The notes: generated from the letters alone by a model not told the origin. A stretch of DNA of 64,000 nt from Akkermansiaceae bacterium (GCA_023301765.1 JALZUC010000028.1:42980-106979); one strand, 5' to 3'; counted from the first letter of the stretch, positions 45,209-54,171 are shown. Translations and numbers: made by a program.

Positions 45209-45576
45209 ATACGTTAACGGATGAAATCTAGGGGTAATCTCAAGTAGGGCACCTGCTTATCTTCATCAAAATGGTTCATCATCGCCCTATTATAATCTCT
45301 TATAGAGCATTTTTTGCAAATTGTTATGACTTTGTCTATATTTGATTCCATTCCTCTTAATAGGTCGATTAGAAATTCACTTCACTGAATTTATAAAGAT
45401 TGATAACCACTAGGTCGATACAATACTCACCAGACTTACCGAAACCACCCACATCACTCCCTAAGGTGGATATCACAACCTCAATGAGGTCTACCTCACT
45501 CTATTAAAACAGCTAACAAAAAGCCTACCAACACACATGATGTGAAAGCAGGCAATTGTTAAAAAGCTTCAGTAAG
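45209..45576. other. Intergenic region, 368 bases, no gene
   Basis: No convincing coding frame or structured RNA is seen. A 9-base direct repeat TAGGTCGAT occurs at 45361-45369 and 45411-45419. A short palindrome ACCTCA-A-TGAGGT lies at 45478-45490. A terminator-like hairpin at 45517-45553 serves the minus-strand YegP gene. The rest is AT-rich and probably holds the promoter of the PP2C gene. Confidence 0.5.
45517..45553 (-). terminator. Terminator-like hairpin after the YegP gene
   Basis: On the minus strand, 45553-45523 forms a hairpin with GCCT/AGGC at the base and CACAT/ATGTG near the tip, separated by weak pairs. A run TTTTT follows at 45522-45518. It lies 24 bases after the stop of the YegP-like gene. 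Confidence 0.5.
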
Positions 45577-45900
45577 TTAGGTCAGATCCTTTACTCTACC
45601 ACTTGAATTCTTACCAACAGACACAATGCCATTCTTGAGACCAGACTTAGTTTTATACATCTGACTCTGACCGATGATCTGCCCATTTCCTGACTTAAGC
45701 ACGAAGTATTGCTTGCCGTTAGACGAATCTTTAATCTCGAACTTTGATTCCTTAGGACCGTTCTTTTTTACTGACTCTACACCATTCTCACAGCCACCTT
45801 TGTCTTTATAGGCCTGACCAGTAAGGATGATCTCACCATTTCTAGCCTTTAGGCGGAAGTGGAACTTCTTAGTCTTTTCGCTTTGATAGATTTCAAACAT
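45577..45900 (-). CDS. YegP-type DUF1508 tandem-repeat protein
   Basis: The 107-residue protein is two copies of the DUF1508 module: FEIYQSEKTKKFHFRLKARNG (residues 2-22) with GGCENGVESVKKN, and FEIKDSSNGKQYFVLKSGNG (about 53-72) with SGLKNGIVSVGKN. Such small proteins are widespread and have no established function. It is soluble and cytoplasmic by sequence. It lies 51 bases downstream of the cyclophilin gene on the same strand. Confidence 0.92.
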   Translation of the reverse strand: MFEIYQSEKTKKFHFRLKARNGEIILTGQAYKDKGGCENGVESVKKNGPKESKFEIKDSSNGKQYFVLKSGNGQIIGQSQMYKTKSGLKNGIVSVGKNSSGRVKDLT

Positions 45901-45951
45901 ATTAGTATTGGATAATTAATTTATTAGATAAACAGCCATTCAGCCAAGCCA

Positions 45952-46557
45952 TTATTTTTTGGTATTCAGCACCTCGTTCCACTTATTTAAATTCTCTTTT
46001 TGTGCAGCAAATAGTGCATCTGTAGAATCAAGGACTTTGATGCTTACAATAGTATCGCCCTTAGCTATGGCATTCACCACGTCCTGCCCCTTAGTTACAC
46101 TACCAAAAACACTGTGTCTGTTATTCAAATGTGGTGTAGCATTATGGGTTATAAAAAATTGAGACCCATTTGTACGAGGCCCAGCATTAGCCATAGAAAA
46201 AATACCTGCGCGATCATGCTTTAGCTCAGCATTAAATTCATCACCGAATTTATAGCCCGGACCACCACGGCCAGACCCCTCAGGATCACCCCCCTGAATC
46301 ATAAAGTTAGCAATCACACGGTGAAAAGTGATACCGTCATAGTAACCGCGCTTAGAAAGATTCAGGAAGTTGGCCACCGTCATTGGCGTCTTAGTCGCCG
46401 TAAGTGTAGCTTCGATATCACCTTTGCTTGTTGTCATCACTATACGGATGTCCTTTACCATAGAGTCTTCTTTTGCCGCGTTTTTTGTATCATCAGCAAA
46501 ACTAGTAAAACTGCCCGCTGTTAATGCCGTCATTATTGTGAGTAAATATAATTTCAT
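45952..46557 (-). CDS. Exported cyclophilin-type peptidyl-prolyl cis-trans isomerase
   Basis: The ATG at 46557 is preferred; the two codons before it are TTG and GTG. The 201-residue protein has a signal peptide (about residues 1-21, ending AGSFTSFA) and a cyclophilin domain. The domain includes [41 protein letters not shown] and [23 protein letters not shown]. The catalytic Arg (FHRV) and the QFFIT strand are intact. It assists folding of exported proteins in the periplasm. Confidence 0.93.
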   Translation of the reverse strand: MKLYLLTIMTALTAGSFTSFADDTKNAAKEDSMVKDIRIVMTTSKGDIEATLTATKTPMTVANFLNLSKRGYYDGITFHRVIANFMIQGGDPEGSGRGGPGYKFGDEFNAELKHDRAGIFSMANAGPRTNGSQFFITHNATPHLNNRHSVFGSVTKGQDVVNAIAKGDTIVSIKVLDSTDALFAAQKENLNKWNEVLNTKK

Positions 46558-46754
46558 CACCAAATGAATTACGTGCCATTAGCCCATAGCGCAAGCCAGA
46601 ATCTCTGCCTAAAACCATCATGTATACACCGCTCATAATTTTTTTAAAAAAAATCGAAAATGCTGGAATTATCTTACTTTACATGTTCTAAATAAGTCAG
46701 TCGTAGCAGCCTTACAGACAAAGCGACCTCAAGAATCGCCTTAACCTACTTAAA

Positions 46755-47519
46755 ATGAACACTATCGAATACATAGGACCACATCCCAAAAAGCCTACAC
46801 GCAAGCCGTGGGGGGGGGGATGGCTTATGGTACTACTGGTGGTAGCCGTAGTGAGCACTCTGGCGTGGCCACATATCTCTAATGCCCTAGCAAAAAACAA
46901 TGCCCCAAACGAGCTCATCGTTGAAGAAACCGTAGCATGGCTAGGGCAAAAATCTAACTTTGGTAACCAACTTGCCGCTGCCGCCCTTGAACGCACTAAT
47001 GTGAATATCACATATGATCCCGCCTATTATCAAATATCCTACCCTACCGGTGATATACCTGAGGGCAAAGGAGTCTGCACAGACGTAATTATACGCAGCT
47101 ACCGCTCACTTGGAATCAATCTTCAGCGTCTCGTGCATGAAGACATGAAGGAAAACTTCCGTATCTACCCACAACTCTGGAACTTAAAAGATACAGATAG
47201 CAACATTGACCACCGCCGTGTCCCCAACTTACAGCGCTACCTCAGCCGACACGGAAAAGAAATACCACTCGTAGATACAGCCGAGCAAAGAGCCGATGAC
47301 TTTGATTATGGTGATGTCGTCGCATGGCGACTTGCTCACGGAGCTACCCACATCGGCATTGTTGTTCCTGGTCCAGGTAACCGCAAAGGAGAAAAATGGA
47401 TAGTTCATAATAATGGATCCGGCCCGCAGTGGGATGATAAACTACTAGAATATCAAATCATTGGCCACTATCGCTTCAGCGGTGTTGCACGAGACATTGA
47501 GGAAATAATCAGCCAATAA
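46755..47519 (+). CDS. DUF1287 family membrane-anchored protein, with an in-frame G10 tract
   Basis: The 254-residue protein has one N-terminal transmembrane helix (about residues 24-39, WLMVLLVVAVVSTLAW) and a DUF1287 domain (YDPAYYQISYPTGDIPEGKGVCTDVIIRSYRSLG, given here as separate motifs YDPAYY, GDIPEGKGVCTDV and RSYRSLGI). The C-terminal DYGDVVAWRLAHGATHIGIV and HNNGSG recall NlpC/P60-like cysteine peptidases: Cys in KGVCTDV, His in THIGIV. Family function is unknown, possibly cell-wall related. A run of ten G at 46810-46819 encodes W19-G-G-G22 just before the helix. Confidence 0.88.
   Translation: MNTIEYIGPHPKKPTRKPWGGGWLMVLLVVAVVSTLAWPHISNALAKNNAPNELIVEETVAWLGQKSNFGNQLAAAALERTNVNITYDPAYYQISYPTGDIPEGKGVCTDVIIRSYRSLGINLQRLVHEDMKENFRIYPQLWNLKDTDSNIDHRRVPNLQRYLSRHGKEIPLVDTAEQRADDFDYGDVVAWRLAHGATHIGIVVPGPGNRKGEKWIVHNNGSGPQWDDKLLEYQIIGHYRFSGVARDIEEIISQ
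46810..46819 (+). repeat. G10 homopolymer inside the DUF1287 gene
   Basis: Ten consecutive G bases lie 55 bases after the start codon. Gain or loss of one or two bases would shift the frame before the membrane helix. It is the longest single-base run of G or C I noticed in the window. Confidence 0.95.
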
Positions 47520-47588
47520 GAAACTGGTTTTCTAGCCCACAAGATATTTTTATACTTTTGCGGCTTCATCTTGTAGCATTCATCCTAC

Positions 47589-48686
47589 ATGATGACTCCT
47601 GTGAGCCAGATACACATCATCACAGGTAGCGATGAGGGCACCGTCGCCGAAGAAGCCCTCAAACTATTTGAAAAAATCAAACCAGAAGGTGGTGACGATT
47701 TTGCCAACGAAATCATCAATGGTACCATCGCCAATGCTGACGAAGCACATAGCGCATGCAGCCTAGCTATCCAATCACTACAGACTGTCCCCTTCTTTGG
47801 CGGTGGTAAAACAGTCTGGCTAAAGAATGCTAACTTTTTTGGCAGTGATCGCACCAGTGAGGCAGAAGCCACTAAAAAAGGTGTGGAAGCTCTCTTAGAA
47901 TGCCTGCAAGCTGGGCTATCAGATGATATCCAGTTTCTCATTAGCTGTTCAGCACTGGATAAACGGCGCGCATTTTATAAATACCTAAACAAGGAAGCCC
48001 GCCTTCAGAGCTATGATAAACCAGACATCTCACGCGATGGATGGCAGGAAGAAGTCGCCCGCATGGTAAAAAATAAAGCCCGTGACTTAGGCCTAAAATT
48101 CCAAGGAGAGGCACTTGATGTTTTTGTCATGCTCGCCGGAGAAGACACACGCCAAATCAATAGTGAACTGGAAAAAATTTACCTCTACCTTGGTGAACGA
48201 AATGAAGTAACAGAAAATGACGTTCGCACCATGGTTCCACTTAGTCGCGCAGGTATTGTTTTTGAAATTGGTAATGCTATTCAAAAGAAAAACGGCGCAC
48301 GTGCCATTGAGCTAGTAGACCAGCAATTAGCACGAAAAGAAACAGCTATTGGTATGCTACGTGCCTCTATCATCCCCACGGTTAGAAATCTTTTTATGGC
48401 CGCCGCTGCAGCCAACGGGAAAAATATACCTACCGGTAACTACAGCCAGTATACCGCAGCCCTAGATGCCTTACCTGCTAACGAACGCGCTTGGCTACCA
48501 CAGAAAAAGGCCGGAGGAGTAAATGCCTACCCACTTTTTCTCGCAAGTAAAAGCGCACGTAACTTCGGTTTACAAAAGCTTCGCGAAGCCATGGAAGCTA
48601 CCCTAGAAGCTGACCGCTCCCTAGTGACTAGTGGTCTAGATCAACGTGTAGTGCTACACCGCTTAATTGCCAACATCTGTAATTAA
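47589..48686 (+). CDS. holA: DNA polymerase III subunit delta
   Basis: The 365-residue protein matches the clamp-loader delta subunit. The N-terminal domain shows ITGSDEGTVAEEAL, PFFGGGKTVWLKNANFF and the delta-like loop after it. The central segment LVMLAGEDTRQINSELEKIYLY, seen here as FVMLAGEDTRQINSELEKI, is the most recognisable. The C-terminal collar domain ends with RLIANIC. HolA opens the sliding clamp during loading. Start at 47589 or the adjacent ATG at 47592. Confidence 0.88.
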   Translation: MMTPVSQIHIITGSDEGTVAEEALKLFEKIKPEGGDDFANEIINGTIANADEAHSACSLAIQSLQTVPFFGGGKTVWLKNANFFGSDRTSEAEATKKGVEALLECLQAGLSDDIQFLISCSALDKRRAFYKYLNKEARLQSYDKPDISRDGWQEEVARMVKNKARDLGLKFQGEALDVFVMLAGEDTRQINSELEKIYLYLGERNEVTENDVRTMVPLSRAGIVFEIGNAIQKKNGARAIELVDQQLARKETAIGMLRASIIPTVRNLFMAAAAANGKNIPTGNYSQYTAALDALPANERAWLPQKKAGGVNAYPLFLASKSARNFGLQKLREAMEATLEADRSLVTSGLDQRVVLHRLIANICN

Positions 48687-48692
48687 CTACCA

Positions 48693-49055
48693 TTGAAAAC
48701 ACTCATCACAGCATCGCTTATCGGCATTACAGCGGGCTTGTTAGGCGCACTATGCGGAGTCGGAGGCGGCATCTTAATGGTCCCTGCTTTTGTTAACATA
48801 TTAGAGTTTGAGCAAAAAAAAGCAGTAGCCACCTCACTAGCCATCATTGTTATTATTGCACTTATTTCCACACTAAATAATTCGCGACAAGCTGGTCTAA
48901 TTGACTGGAAACTAGTGGCTCTCACTGCCTTTGCCGCAGCACTTGCCGCATGGTTTGGAACGGACCTTATGCATAAATTAAGTAACCAGCACCTAACGCG
49001 CCTCTTTGGTATAGTGCTGCTAGTATTTGGTGCTAAAATGTTAATCGCAAAGTGA
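48693..49055 (+). CDS. Half-size TauE/SafE (sulfite exporter-like) membrane protein
   Basis: The 120-residue protein starts with TTG at 48693, 6 bases after holA. It has four predicted helices and one copy of the TauE/SafE motif (TAGLLGALCGVGGGILMVPAF, with the G-x-G-G-G core near residues 22-28). Full-length members have two such halves and about 250 residues. Here the second half is missing, with no sign of a broken continuation: the stop is followed at once by a convergent gene. It may work as a homodimer or with another half. Confidence 0.85.
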   Translation: MKTLITASLIGITAGLLGALCGVGGGILMVPAFVNILEFEQKKAVATSLAIIVIIALISTLNNSRQAGLIDWKLVALTAFAAALAAWFGTDLMHKLSNQHLTRLFGIVLLVFGAKMLIAK

Positions 49056-49060
49056 TAAAC

Positions 49061-49738
49061 TCAGGATTTATTACATTCGAGTACTAGCACTTTAGCATCT
49101 ACTACTTGCCATCTGATATTATAGCCACTGATAAGGCATCCATACTCACGCCCCTTTTTCTCATGTTGATAAGCCGGCCTCGGATCTGCAGAGAGTGTCG
49201 CCTCTATCAGATTTTTCTCAGGCACGCTCAGATACTGATCTACACCCTCTTTCCATTCTACACCCAGCCCACTGGGTGCTCCATCTACATAGCCGCCTAA
49301 AGCACCTGGTATGGAGTCGGCATACGGAATATATGGCTTTATATCTAAAATAGGTGTTCCTGCTACTAAATCCACACCACTAACCTTAATCAGTGGTCCA
49401 CTAAGATGATCTAAGTCTAAGCCCTCTAATTTCACAGCTGATAGGCCTATGGGGTTTGGGCGAAAAGGAGAGCGACTAGCAAAAACACCTATACGCTTAT
49501 TACCACCTAATCTTGGTGGCCTCACTGTTGGTTTCCATTCTGCTCTCACTGATTGATGAAAAATAAAAACCAGCCACAAGTGAGAAAACCCCTCTAGCTC
49601 ACGTAAGGCCTCAGGGTTCCGAAATTCAGGTTCTAAAATTATTTTCCCCCATGCCTCCTTAACCAAACCCGGCTGCCTAGGTATCCCAAACTTTTCTTCA
49701 TAGCACGTATCTATGTGGCCTATAACTTTCATATCCAT
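49061..49738 (-). CDS. trmO: tRNA t6A37 N6-methyltransferase TrmO
   Basis: The 225-residue protein shows the TrmO (YaeB/TsaA) beta-barrel signatures. These are IGHIDTCYEEKFGIPRQPG near the start, ELEGFSHLWLVFIFHQ, RIGVFASRSPFRPNPIGLS and DIKPYIPYADS. It methylates N6-threonylcarbamoyladenosine at position 37 of tRNA(Thr) using SAM. The fold is unlike that of other methyltransferases. Start at 49738 or the ATG at 49732. It lies downstream of the zinc-uptake group but beyond its terminator. Confidence 0.93.
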   Translation of the reverse strand: MDMKVIGHIDTCYEEKFGIPRQPGLVKEAWGKIILEPEFRNPEALRELEGFSHLWLVFIFHQSVRAEWKPTVRPPRLGGNKRIGVFASRSPFRPNPIGLSAVKLEGLDLDHLSGPLIKVSGVDLVAGTPILDIKPYIPYADSIPGALGGYVDGAPSGLGVEWKEGVDQYLSVPEKNLIEATLSADPRPAYQHEKKGREYGCLISGYNIRWQVVDAKVLVLECNKS

Positions 49739-49762
49739 GAAACGTCATTGAGCACCATCTTC

Positions 49763-49802
49763 ATAAAAAAAACAAGCACCCACCGAATCAACGGCGGATG
49801 CT
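49763..49802 (-). terminator. Strong rho-independent terminator of the zinc-uptake operon
   Basis: On the minus strand, 49802-49775 forms an 11-base-pair stem (AGCATCCGCCG with CGGTGGGTGCT, two G-T pairs) and a six-base loop. It is followed by TG and eight T (49772-49763, allowing one non-T). It starts 34 bases after the stop codon of the outer-membrane barrel gene. Confidence 0.88.
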
Positions 49803-49835
49803 CATAAACGCAACTATGAAGAAACGTAAATTATA

Positions 49836-51014
49836 TTAACGAATTTCGGCACGGCCCCAATCAAAGCCAAACTGAAGCCAGACAGTATCATCAGCACCCT
49901 GTCCGTTTGTATCATCGTGGTCATACTGAACACGGATGAGACCGATAAAGTCATCACCTAAGTCAAAGCGCTTAGTCATTGAGCTAGAGATTCTGTAGCG
50001 CTTGTTGAGTTCAAGGTCACCCTCACCCTCCACCCAGTCATAACGCAAGCCAGCTTCCCAGCTCTCAGCGAACTCCCAAAGAAGAGATGTGTTAAAGGTA
50101 TTATCATCAAAACTACCGCCCGCAGTTTCAACATCACGGCCAATCCACTCAGTACGCCAGCGGAACTGCTTACCACCACGCTCGAGACCGTTCTCTCTCC
50201 ATGAGTAAGTAACATCTGCACCATAAATATCAGTGGTTCTATCAAAACCATTATCACCGGTGATGTAACTAGCTCCTACCTGAAAACGATTGAAGTCATT
50301 TGCACCAAAGCGTGCCTGATAACGAGCTGCTATGATGTTATTGATAGGAAGCGCCTCCTCCGCATCTACACCGCCACTTTCTTCCTCTTCTCCTTCTTCA
50401 TGGGGTACTCCGTCACCAAAGCTAATACTTAAGATGTCATCAATACCAGTGGGAACCAGCCAAGAAATCTCACCACCTTCGATAGCGAGGCCCTCTTCAC
50501 CTAGGAAGCGGATGTTACCAAGATTAGTATTTGTAAAATCAAATGCATGCTGGTGCTTTGCATTTTGATCTCCAAATCTTACTAGCATGCGTCCTGCACG
50601 TAGCTCAAGGTTACCTGGAAGGTTTACAAATTTAATAAAACCCTCTTCGAACTCTGCCTCGAACTCTTCACCATCTGGCTTGAAAATATTTGCATTCACA
50701 AAACCACGGAGGTGCTCACCACCGTAAATATTCGCTCCTAGCTCAAAGCCCTGGAAATTAAAGCCCTCGTCATTAGGGTCATGACCTCCCACTTCAAGGC
50801 CATCTGCCACAGCATCTGTACCATGTGTAAGACGTAAGTTAAGTGATGGGTCTACGCGTAGGAAACTAGATCCTGAGCCACCAGCAGCAGCTAAGCTCAA
50901 TGAGCTGGAACCATGGTCTGCAGATTCATGAGCTAGAACAGACAGTGGCGCTAAAAGCGCTGACACCCCCAGGGCTAAACCTGTTATTTTTTGTGTACTA
51001 TTTGTTGTTTTCAT
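49836..51014 (-). CDS. Probable outer-membrane beta-barrel protein linked to metal uptake
   Basis: The 392-residue protein has a signal peptide (about residues 1-28, ending PLSVLA). A short His-containing segment (HESADHGSSS) follows, then a series of amphipathic strands with aromatic girdle residues typical of outer-membrane barrels (ELRAGRMLVRFGDQN; QFRWRTEWIGRDVE; FGLIRVQYDHDD-like ending in WLQFGFDWG). An acidic loop with His (GVPHEEGEEEESGG) could bind cations. It ends in Arg rather than the usual Phe. It is the last gene of the ZnuABC-like operon, 25 bases after the permease, so a zinc- or manganese-selective porin is a reasonable inference. No TonB box was seen. Confidence 0.75.
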   Translation of the reverse strand: MKTTNSTQKITGLALGVSALLAPLSVLAHESADHGSSSLSLAAAGGSGSSFLRVDPSLNLRLTHGTDAVADGLEVGGHDPNDEGFNFQGFELGANIYGGEHLRGFVNANIFKPDGEEFEAEFEEGFIKFVNLPGNLELRAGRMLVRFGDQNAKHQHAFDFTNTNLGNIRFLGEEGLAIEGGEISWLVPTGIDDILSISFGDGVPHEEGEEEESGGVDAEEALPINNIIAARYQARFGANDFNRFQVGASYITGDNGFDRTTDIYGADVTYSWRENGLERGGKQFRWRTEWIGRDVETAGGSFDDNTFNTSLLWEFAESWEAGLRYDWVEGEGDLELNKRYRISSSMTKRFDLGDDFIGLIRVQYDHDDTNGQGADDTVWLQFGFDWGRAEIR

Positions 51015-51039
51015 TATTTATCGTGTTAATTGAGAAAAT

Positions 51040-51894
51040 TTAAGTGCTTTTTACCGTAAGGCTTCTACGAAAACCGCTGTTAGGGCCTGTGATATAAGCG
51101 ATAAGAAATAACCCACCTAGTACCACTACAATTGCCGGGCCAGTAGGGATATTAAATATGACTGAGAGTAGCACCGCAGTGACTCCGCCAGTGGCCCCCA
51201 CCAGACCACCCCCCCAAAAAAGCCAACGTGTCCTATTAGTAAACATCGCCATGATAGCTCCTGGCACTACCAGTAATCCTATAGAAAGCACCGCTCCTAC
51301 TGCTTGAAAACTAGCCATAAGGGCCATCACCATCAGGGTAAAAAGAAAGTAATTTACCAGTCTTACCGGTACGCCTTGAACTACAGCTACACTTGGCTCA
51401 AAAAGCGTTAGAAGTATTGGCCTCATAAATAGCGTAGAACCTAACAGGGTAATTCCTGCAATACCAAAAAACACATAGAGATCAGAGTCTCCCACTGATA
51501 AAATACTACCAAACAGCCAGCTCTCCAAATCTTCTCCAGTAGCTACATATTCTAACATGATTCTACCAAGAGCAATCGCCGTAGTGTAAAATATTGCCAG
51601 TGCTGTTCCCTGTGGAATCTTACTACCACGTGATACCATAATAGAGGCCAGCCCCACTATCAATGCAGCTATCATTGAACCCACAAAAGCCCCAAGCTGG
51701 GTAAGCACCCCTGTGATAAGCACTACAGAAACTATACCAGGCAGCATCGTATGTGAGAGCGCGCTCAATGACAGCGCACTTCTACGAAGTAAGACAAAGC
51801 CACTGACAAAGCCATTGGTGAAACCAATCAAAGCAGCAGCTACAAGAGCGCGTTTAAAAAACGGCATACTAATGATATCTAAAATTTCACTCAT
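51040..51894 (-). CDS. znuB: Zinc/manganese ABC transporter permease (ABC-3 family)
   Basis: The 284-residue protein has about eight transmembrane helices of the ABC-3 type. Typical segments are FTNGFVSGFVLLRRSALSLSALSHTMLPG (given as SALSLSALSHTMLPG), the GSIMAALIVGLASI helix, SILSVGDSDLY and the late AVLSIGLLVVPGAIM. It imports a divalent metal together with the ATPase and binding protein encoded upstream. Its start overlaps the ATPase gene by 8 bases. Zinc is favoured over manganese only weakly, from the binding protein. Confidence 0.92.
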   Translation of the reverse strand: MSEILDIISMPFFKRALVAAALIGFTNGFVSGFVLLRRSALSLSALSHTMLPGIVSVVLITGVLTQLGAFVGSMIAALIVGLASIMVSRGSKIPQGTALAIFYTTAIALGRIMLEYVATGEDLESWLFGSILSVGDSDLYVFFGIAGITLLGSTLFMRPILLTLFEPSVAVVQGVPVRLVNYFLFTLMVMALMASFQAVGAVLSIGLLVVPGAIMAMFTNRTRWLFWGGGLVGATGGVTAVLLSVIFNIPTGPAIVVVLGGLFLIAYITGPNSGFRRSLTVKST

Positions 51895-52648
51895 TCACGT
51901 TATGGGTAAAAGCACTTCCTAGATTCTCTTTAGTAACCACCTCTGAGCAGGTGCCAGAGGCAATCACCTCTTGGTTCATGATCATGACATCATCAAAAAT
52001 TTCCGATAGTGTTCCGAGATCATGATGAGAAGCCAATACTAGACGGTCCTCAGACGCTAATCTACGTAATAGGCGGGCTAAATTAGCCGAGTGATCATGA
52101 TCTAATCCTGTAAACGGCTCATCTAACAGAAGCACATGTGCCTGCTGGGCTACAGCCCTTGCTATAAACGCCCGCTGTTTCTGCCCACCTGAGAGCTCAC
52201 TAATTTGCCTGCGCGCTAACTCGCCATCCATCTCCATAAGTTCCAGTGCCTGCTGTACTGCCACACGGTCACTCTCCCCAAATTTCTTCATTGCACCCAG
52301 CTGAGGGTAACGCCCCATTTCTACTACACCTCTTACACTAATGGGAAAATCCCAGTTTACTTCATCATGCTGTGGCAAGTAGGCAAATTCGCCATCCCTG
52401 CACTTAAGAGCATCTTTTCCACTCCAGAGGATGTTCCCACTGCGACGTTTCACAAGACCACAAATCGCCTTCAGCAAGGTACTCTTCCCGGCGCCATTAG
52501 GACCTACTAGAGCTAAGCACCGGCCACATTGTGCCTCTAAAGAGATATCTTTAAGCACCAGCTCTTTTCTATACGCCACACTCAGGTTATTTACACTGAG
52601 GGTGTGCTTCTCGCCATCATTATGGCTATGTCCGCAGCTGTTACTCAT
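51887..52648 (-). CDS. znuC: Zinc/manganese ABC transporter ATP-binding protein
   Basis: The 253-residue ABC ATPase has Walker A VGPNGAGKSTLLKAICG (about residues 46-62), Q-loop FAYLPQHDEVNWDFP (the QHDEVNWDFP element is typical of metal-type ATPases), signature LSGGQKQRAFIARAV, Walker B VLLLDEPFTGLD and switch His in LASHHDLG. His residues at the N-terminus (CGHSHNDGEKH) may bind metal. It overlaps both neighbours by 8 bases, showing tight coupling. Confidence 0.95.
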   Translation of the reverse strand: MSNSCGHSHNDGEKHTLSVNNLSVAYRKELVLKDISLEAQCGRCLALVGPNGAGKSTLLKAICGLVKRRSGNILWSGKDALKCRDGEFAYLPQHDEVNWDFPISVRGVVEMGRYPQLGAMKKFGESDRVAVQQALELMEMDGELARRQISELSGGQKQRAFIARAVAQQAHVLLLDEPFTGLDHDHSANLARLLRRLASEDRLVLASHHDLGTLSEIFDDVMIMNQEVIASGTCSEVVTKENLGSAFTHNVNE

Positions 52649-53123
52649 TGTCTCTATAGTTAGTGAGGTCCAGCTCGATAGTGCCTTGGATATCTGCCGA
52701 GGATGATCGGAAAGTACGAGTAATAGGCTCTTGATTTCCTACGCTGAGGATTAGTTCTACAAAGTAAGTGCCCTGTGGTTTTTCTGCCTCCCATTTTATA
52801 TCCACCCAGATTACGTTATCGGCTTCACTGTGCAGTACTATATCATGAAAAACGGGGGTCTCCTCACTACCTCTTGATTTAGAAATGAGACGCTCAGATT
52901 CTGTATTACCCTGCGGTCTCAGAAACGTGTAGCTTAATGGTTTATCGGAAAAGTGGCATTCTATCTCCACAGGGATCTGATCACTCTGCAGTCTCAAATT
53001 TTCGCTGAGAGTATTAGTTGGCATACTCCCAGCTTCCATGTGGATAAAACGCATCCCAGCAAAGCCCAGAAAGCCTAGCACTACAGTTATGATTACTGAC
53101 TGTATGACGGGGGAACCACGCAT
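52641..53123 (-). CDS. Single-pass membrane protein of unknown function in the metal-uptake operon
   Basis: The 160-residue protein has an N-terminal helix (about residues 8-26, QSVIITVVLGFLGFAGM) and an extracytoplasmic part of about 130 residues. That part is predicted beta-rich (VEIECHFSDKPLSYTFLR, VIWVDIKWEAEKPQGTYFVEL). I recognise no family. It has no Cys cluster, His cluster or catalytic motif. It sits between the binding protein and the ATPase gene and overlaps the latter by 8 bases, which argues for a role in the same process, perhaps as a partner of the binding protein or of the outer-membrane barrel. Confidence 0.75.
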   Translation of the reverse strand: MRGSPVIQSVIITVVLGFLGFAGMRFIHMEAGSMPTNTLSENLRLQSDQIPVEIECHFSDKPLSYTFLRPQGNTESERLISKSRGSEETPVFHDIVLHSEADNVIWVDIKWEAEKPQGTYFVELILSVGNQEPITRTFRSSSADIQGTIELDLTNYRDNE

Positions 53124-53171
53124 GGAGTATACTAATTAGGCGAATTTGAAACTACTGATAGATTTGATAAA

Positions 53172-54065
53172 TTACTGGCTTACTAGTGCTCTTATGATGC
53201 AGTTAACATTACTTTTCATCATCACCTCATAGTTATCAGCACCATCAGCTATAAGCGTCCCCCCAAGTCTTACCCCTGTTTCTTTAGTAATAACTTTTAG
53301 TGCCTTAGGATTAGCGCGCTTTTCTGGAAAAACGGCCTTCACCTTATAACCACGGATAGCTTTGATCGCTTCAGCCTGATAGCTCGCGCTCGTCGTCTGA
53401 GTTGTTGAAATCCCTTTAATAGGCAGCGAACGATAACCGTACTCTTTACAGAAGTAACCAAAGGCTGCATGTGCTGTACATAAGACACGATCTTGTTTAG
53501 GAATACGGCTAGTCTCACGCTTGATCCAGTTCTCCAGCTGATCTAAACGCTCACTATATGCCACTGCTCTTGCCTTGTAGGCTAAAGCATTACTCGGATC
53601 AGCTTTACCAAATTCCTTTGCCACCACTCTGGCTGCTTTTTGCATATTGGACACCCTATGCCACCAGTGTGGATCAATGGCACCATGCGCATGATTAGGG
53701 CAGCAAATATATTGTGCATCACTACCAGAAATCTTCCTAGAAGGAACAGTCCTCCCCACATCTATAAGCTTAGCGCTGCTCCCTAGTGTACTCTTTAAAC
53801 TACTCAGGTAGTTTTCTAAATTTTTCCCACTAGCTAGGTAAACTGTCGCTCCACGCGCCTTAGCTAGCGCCTTAGGTGATGGACTAAAAGTATGAGGATT
53901 ATCATTCTTACCCATCAAAGGAATTACCATTACATCGGCACCTCCTACTTGATGAGCTAGATCTGTCATCAGCGGATGTAGTGTCGCTACTTTCAGCTCT
54001 GCTATTGCACTAGAGATCAAAAAGGTTAGGTTCAGTATGGTAACTGTTAATAATCGCTTGCTCAT
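53172..54065 (-). CDS. znuA: Zinc/manganese ABC transporter substrate-binding protein
   Basis: The start at 54065 (MSKRLLTVTILNLTFLISS) gives a normal signal peptide; the longer frame is not needed. The 297-residue protein belongs to the cluster A-I metal-binding family. Candidate ligands are His in NDNPHTFSPSPKAL, His in AIDPHWWHRVSNM, His in CTAHAAFGYFCKEYG and Asp in GTLIADGADNY. The His-rich loop of many ZnuA proteins is reduced to CCPNHAHG. Three His with an acidic fourth ligand fit Zn or Mn. It is the first gene of the operon; no Zur box could be recognised upstream. Confidence 0.9.
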   Translation of the reverse strand: MSKRLLTVTILNLTFLISSAIAELKVATLHPLMTDLAHQVGGADVMVIPLMGKNDNPHTFSPSPKALAKARGATVYLASGKNLENYLSSLKSTLGSSAKLIDVGRTVPSRKISGSDAQYICCPNHAHGAIDPHWWHRVSNMQKAARVVAKEFGKADPSNALAYKARAVAYSERLDQLENWIKRETSRIPKQDRVLCTAHAAFGYFCKEYGYRSLPIKGISTTQTTSASYQAEAIKAIRGYKVKAVFPEKRANPKALKVITKETGVRLGGTLIADGADNYEVMMKSNVNCIIRALVSQ

Positions 54066-54171
54066 AGAAGTTCTTTTGATAATGCACAAAAAATACTAAT
54101 GCAAGTCTTATGCGTTTAAAAGTGCGCTTTTTCGCTATTTGTTACTTTTTTATAATATCTATAATCAAATT

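Noticed and set aside
54066..54171. Possible Zur/Fur operator between znuA and gluQ
   Set aside because: The region is AT-rich with partial inverted repeats such as GCA/TGC pairs, but none matches a known operator well enough.
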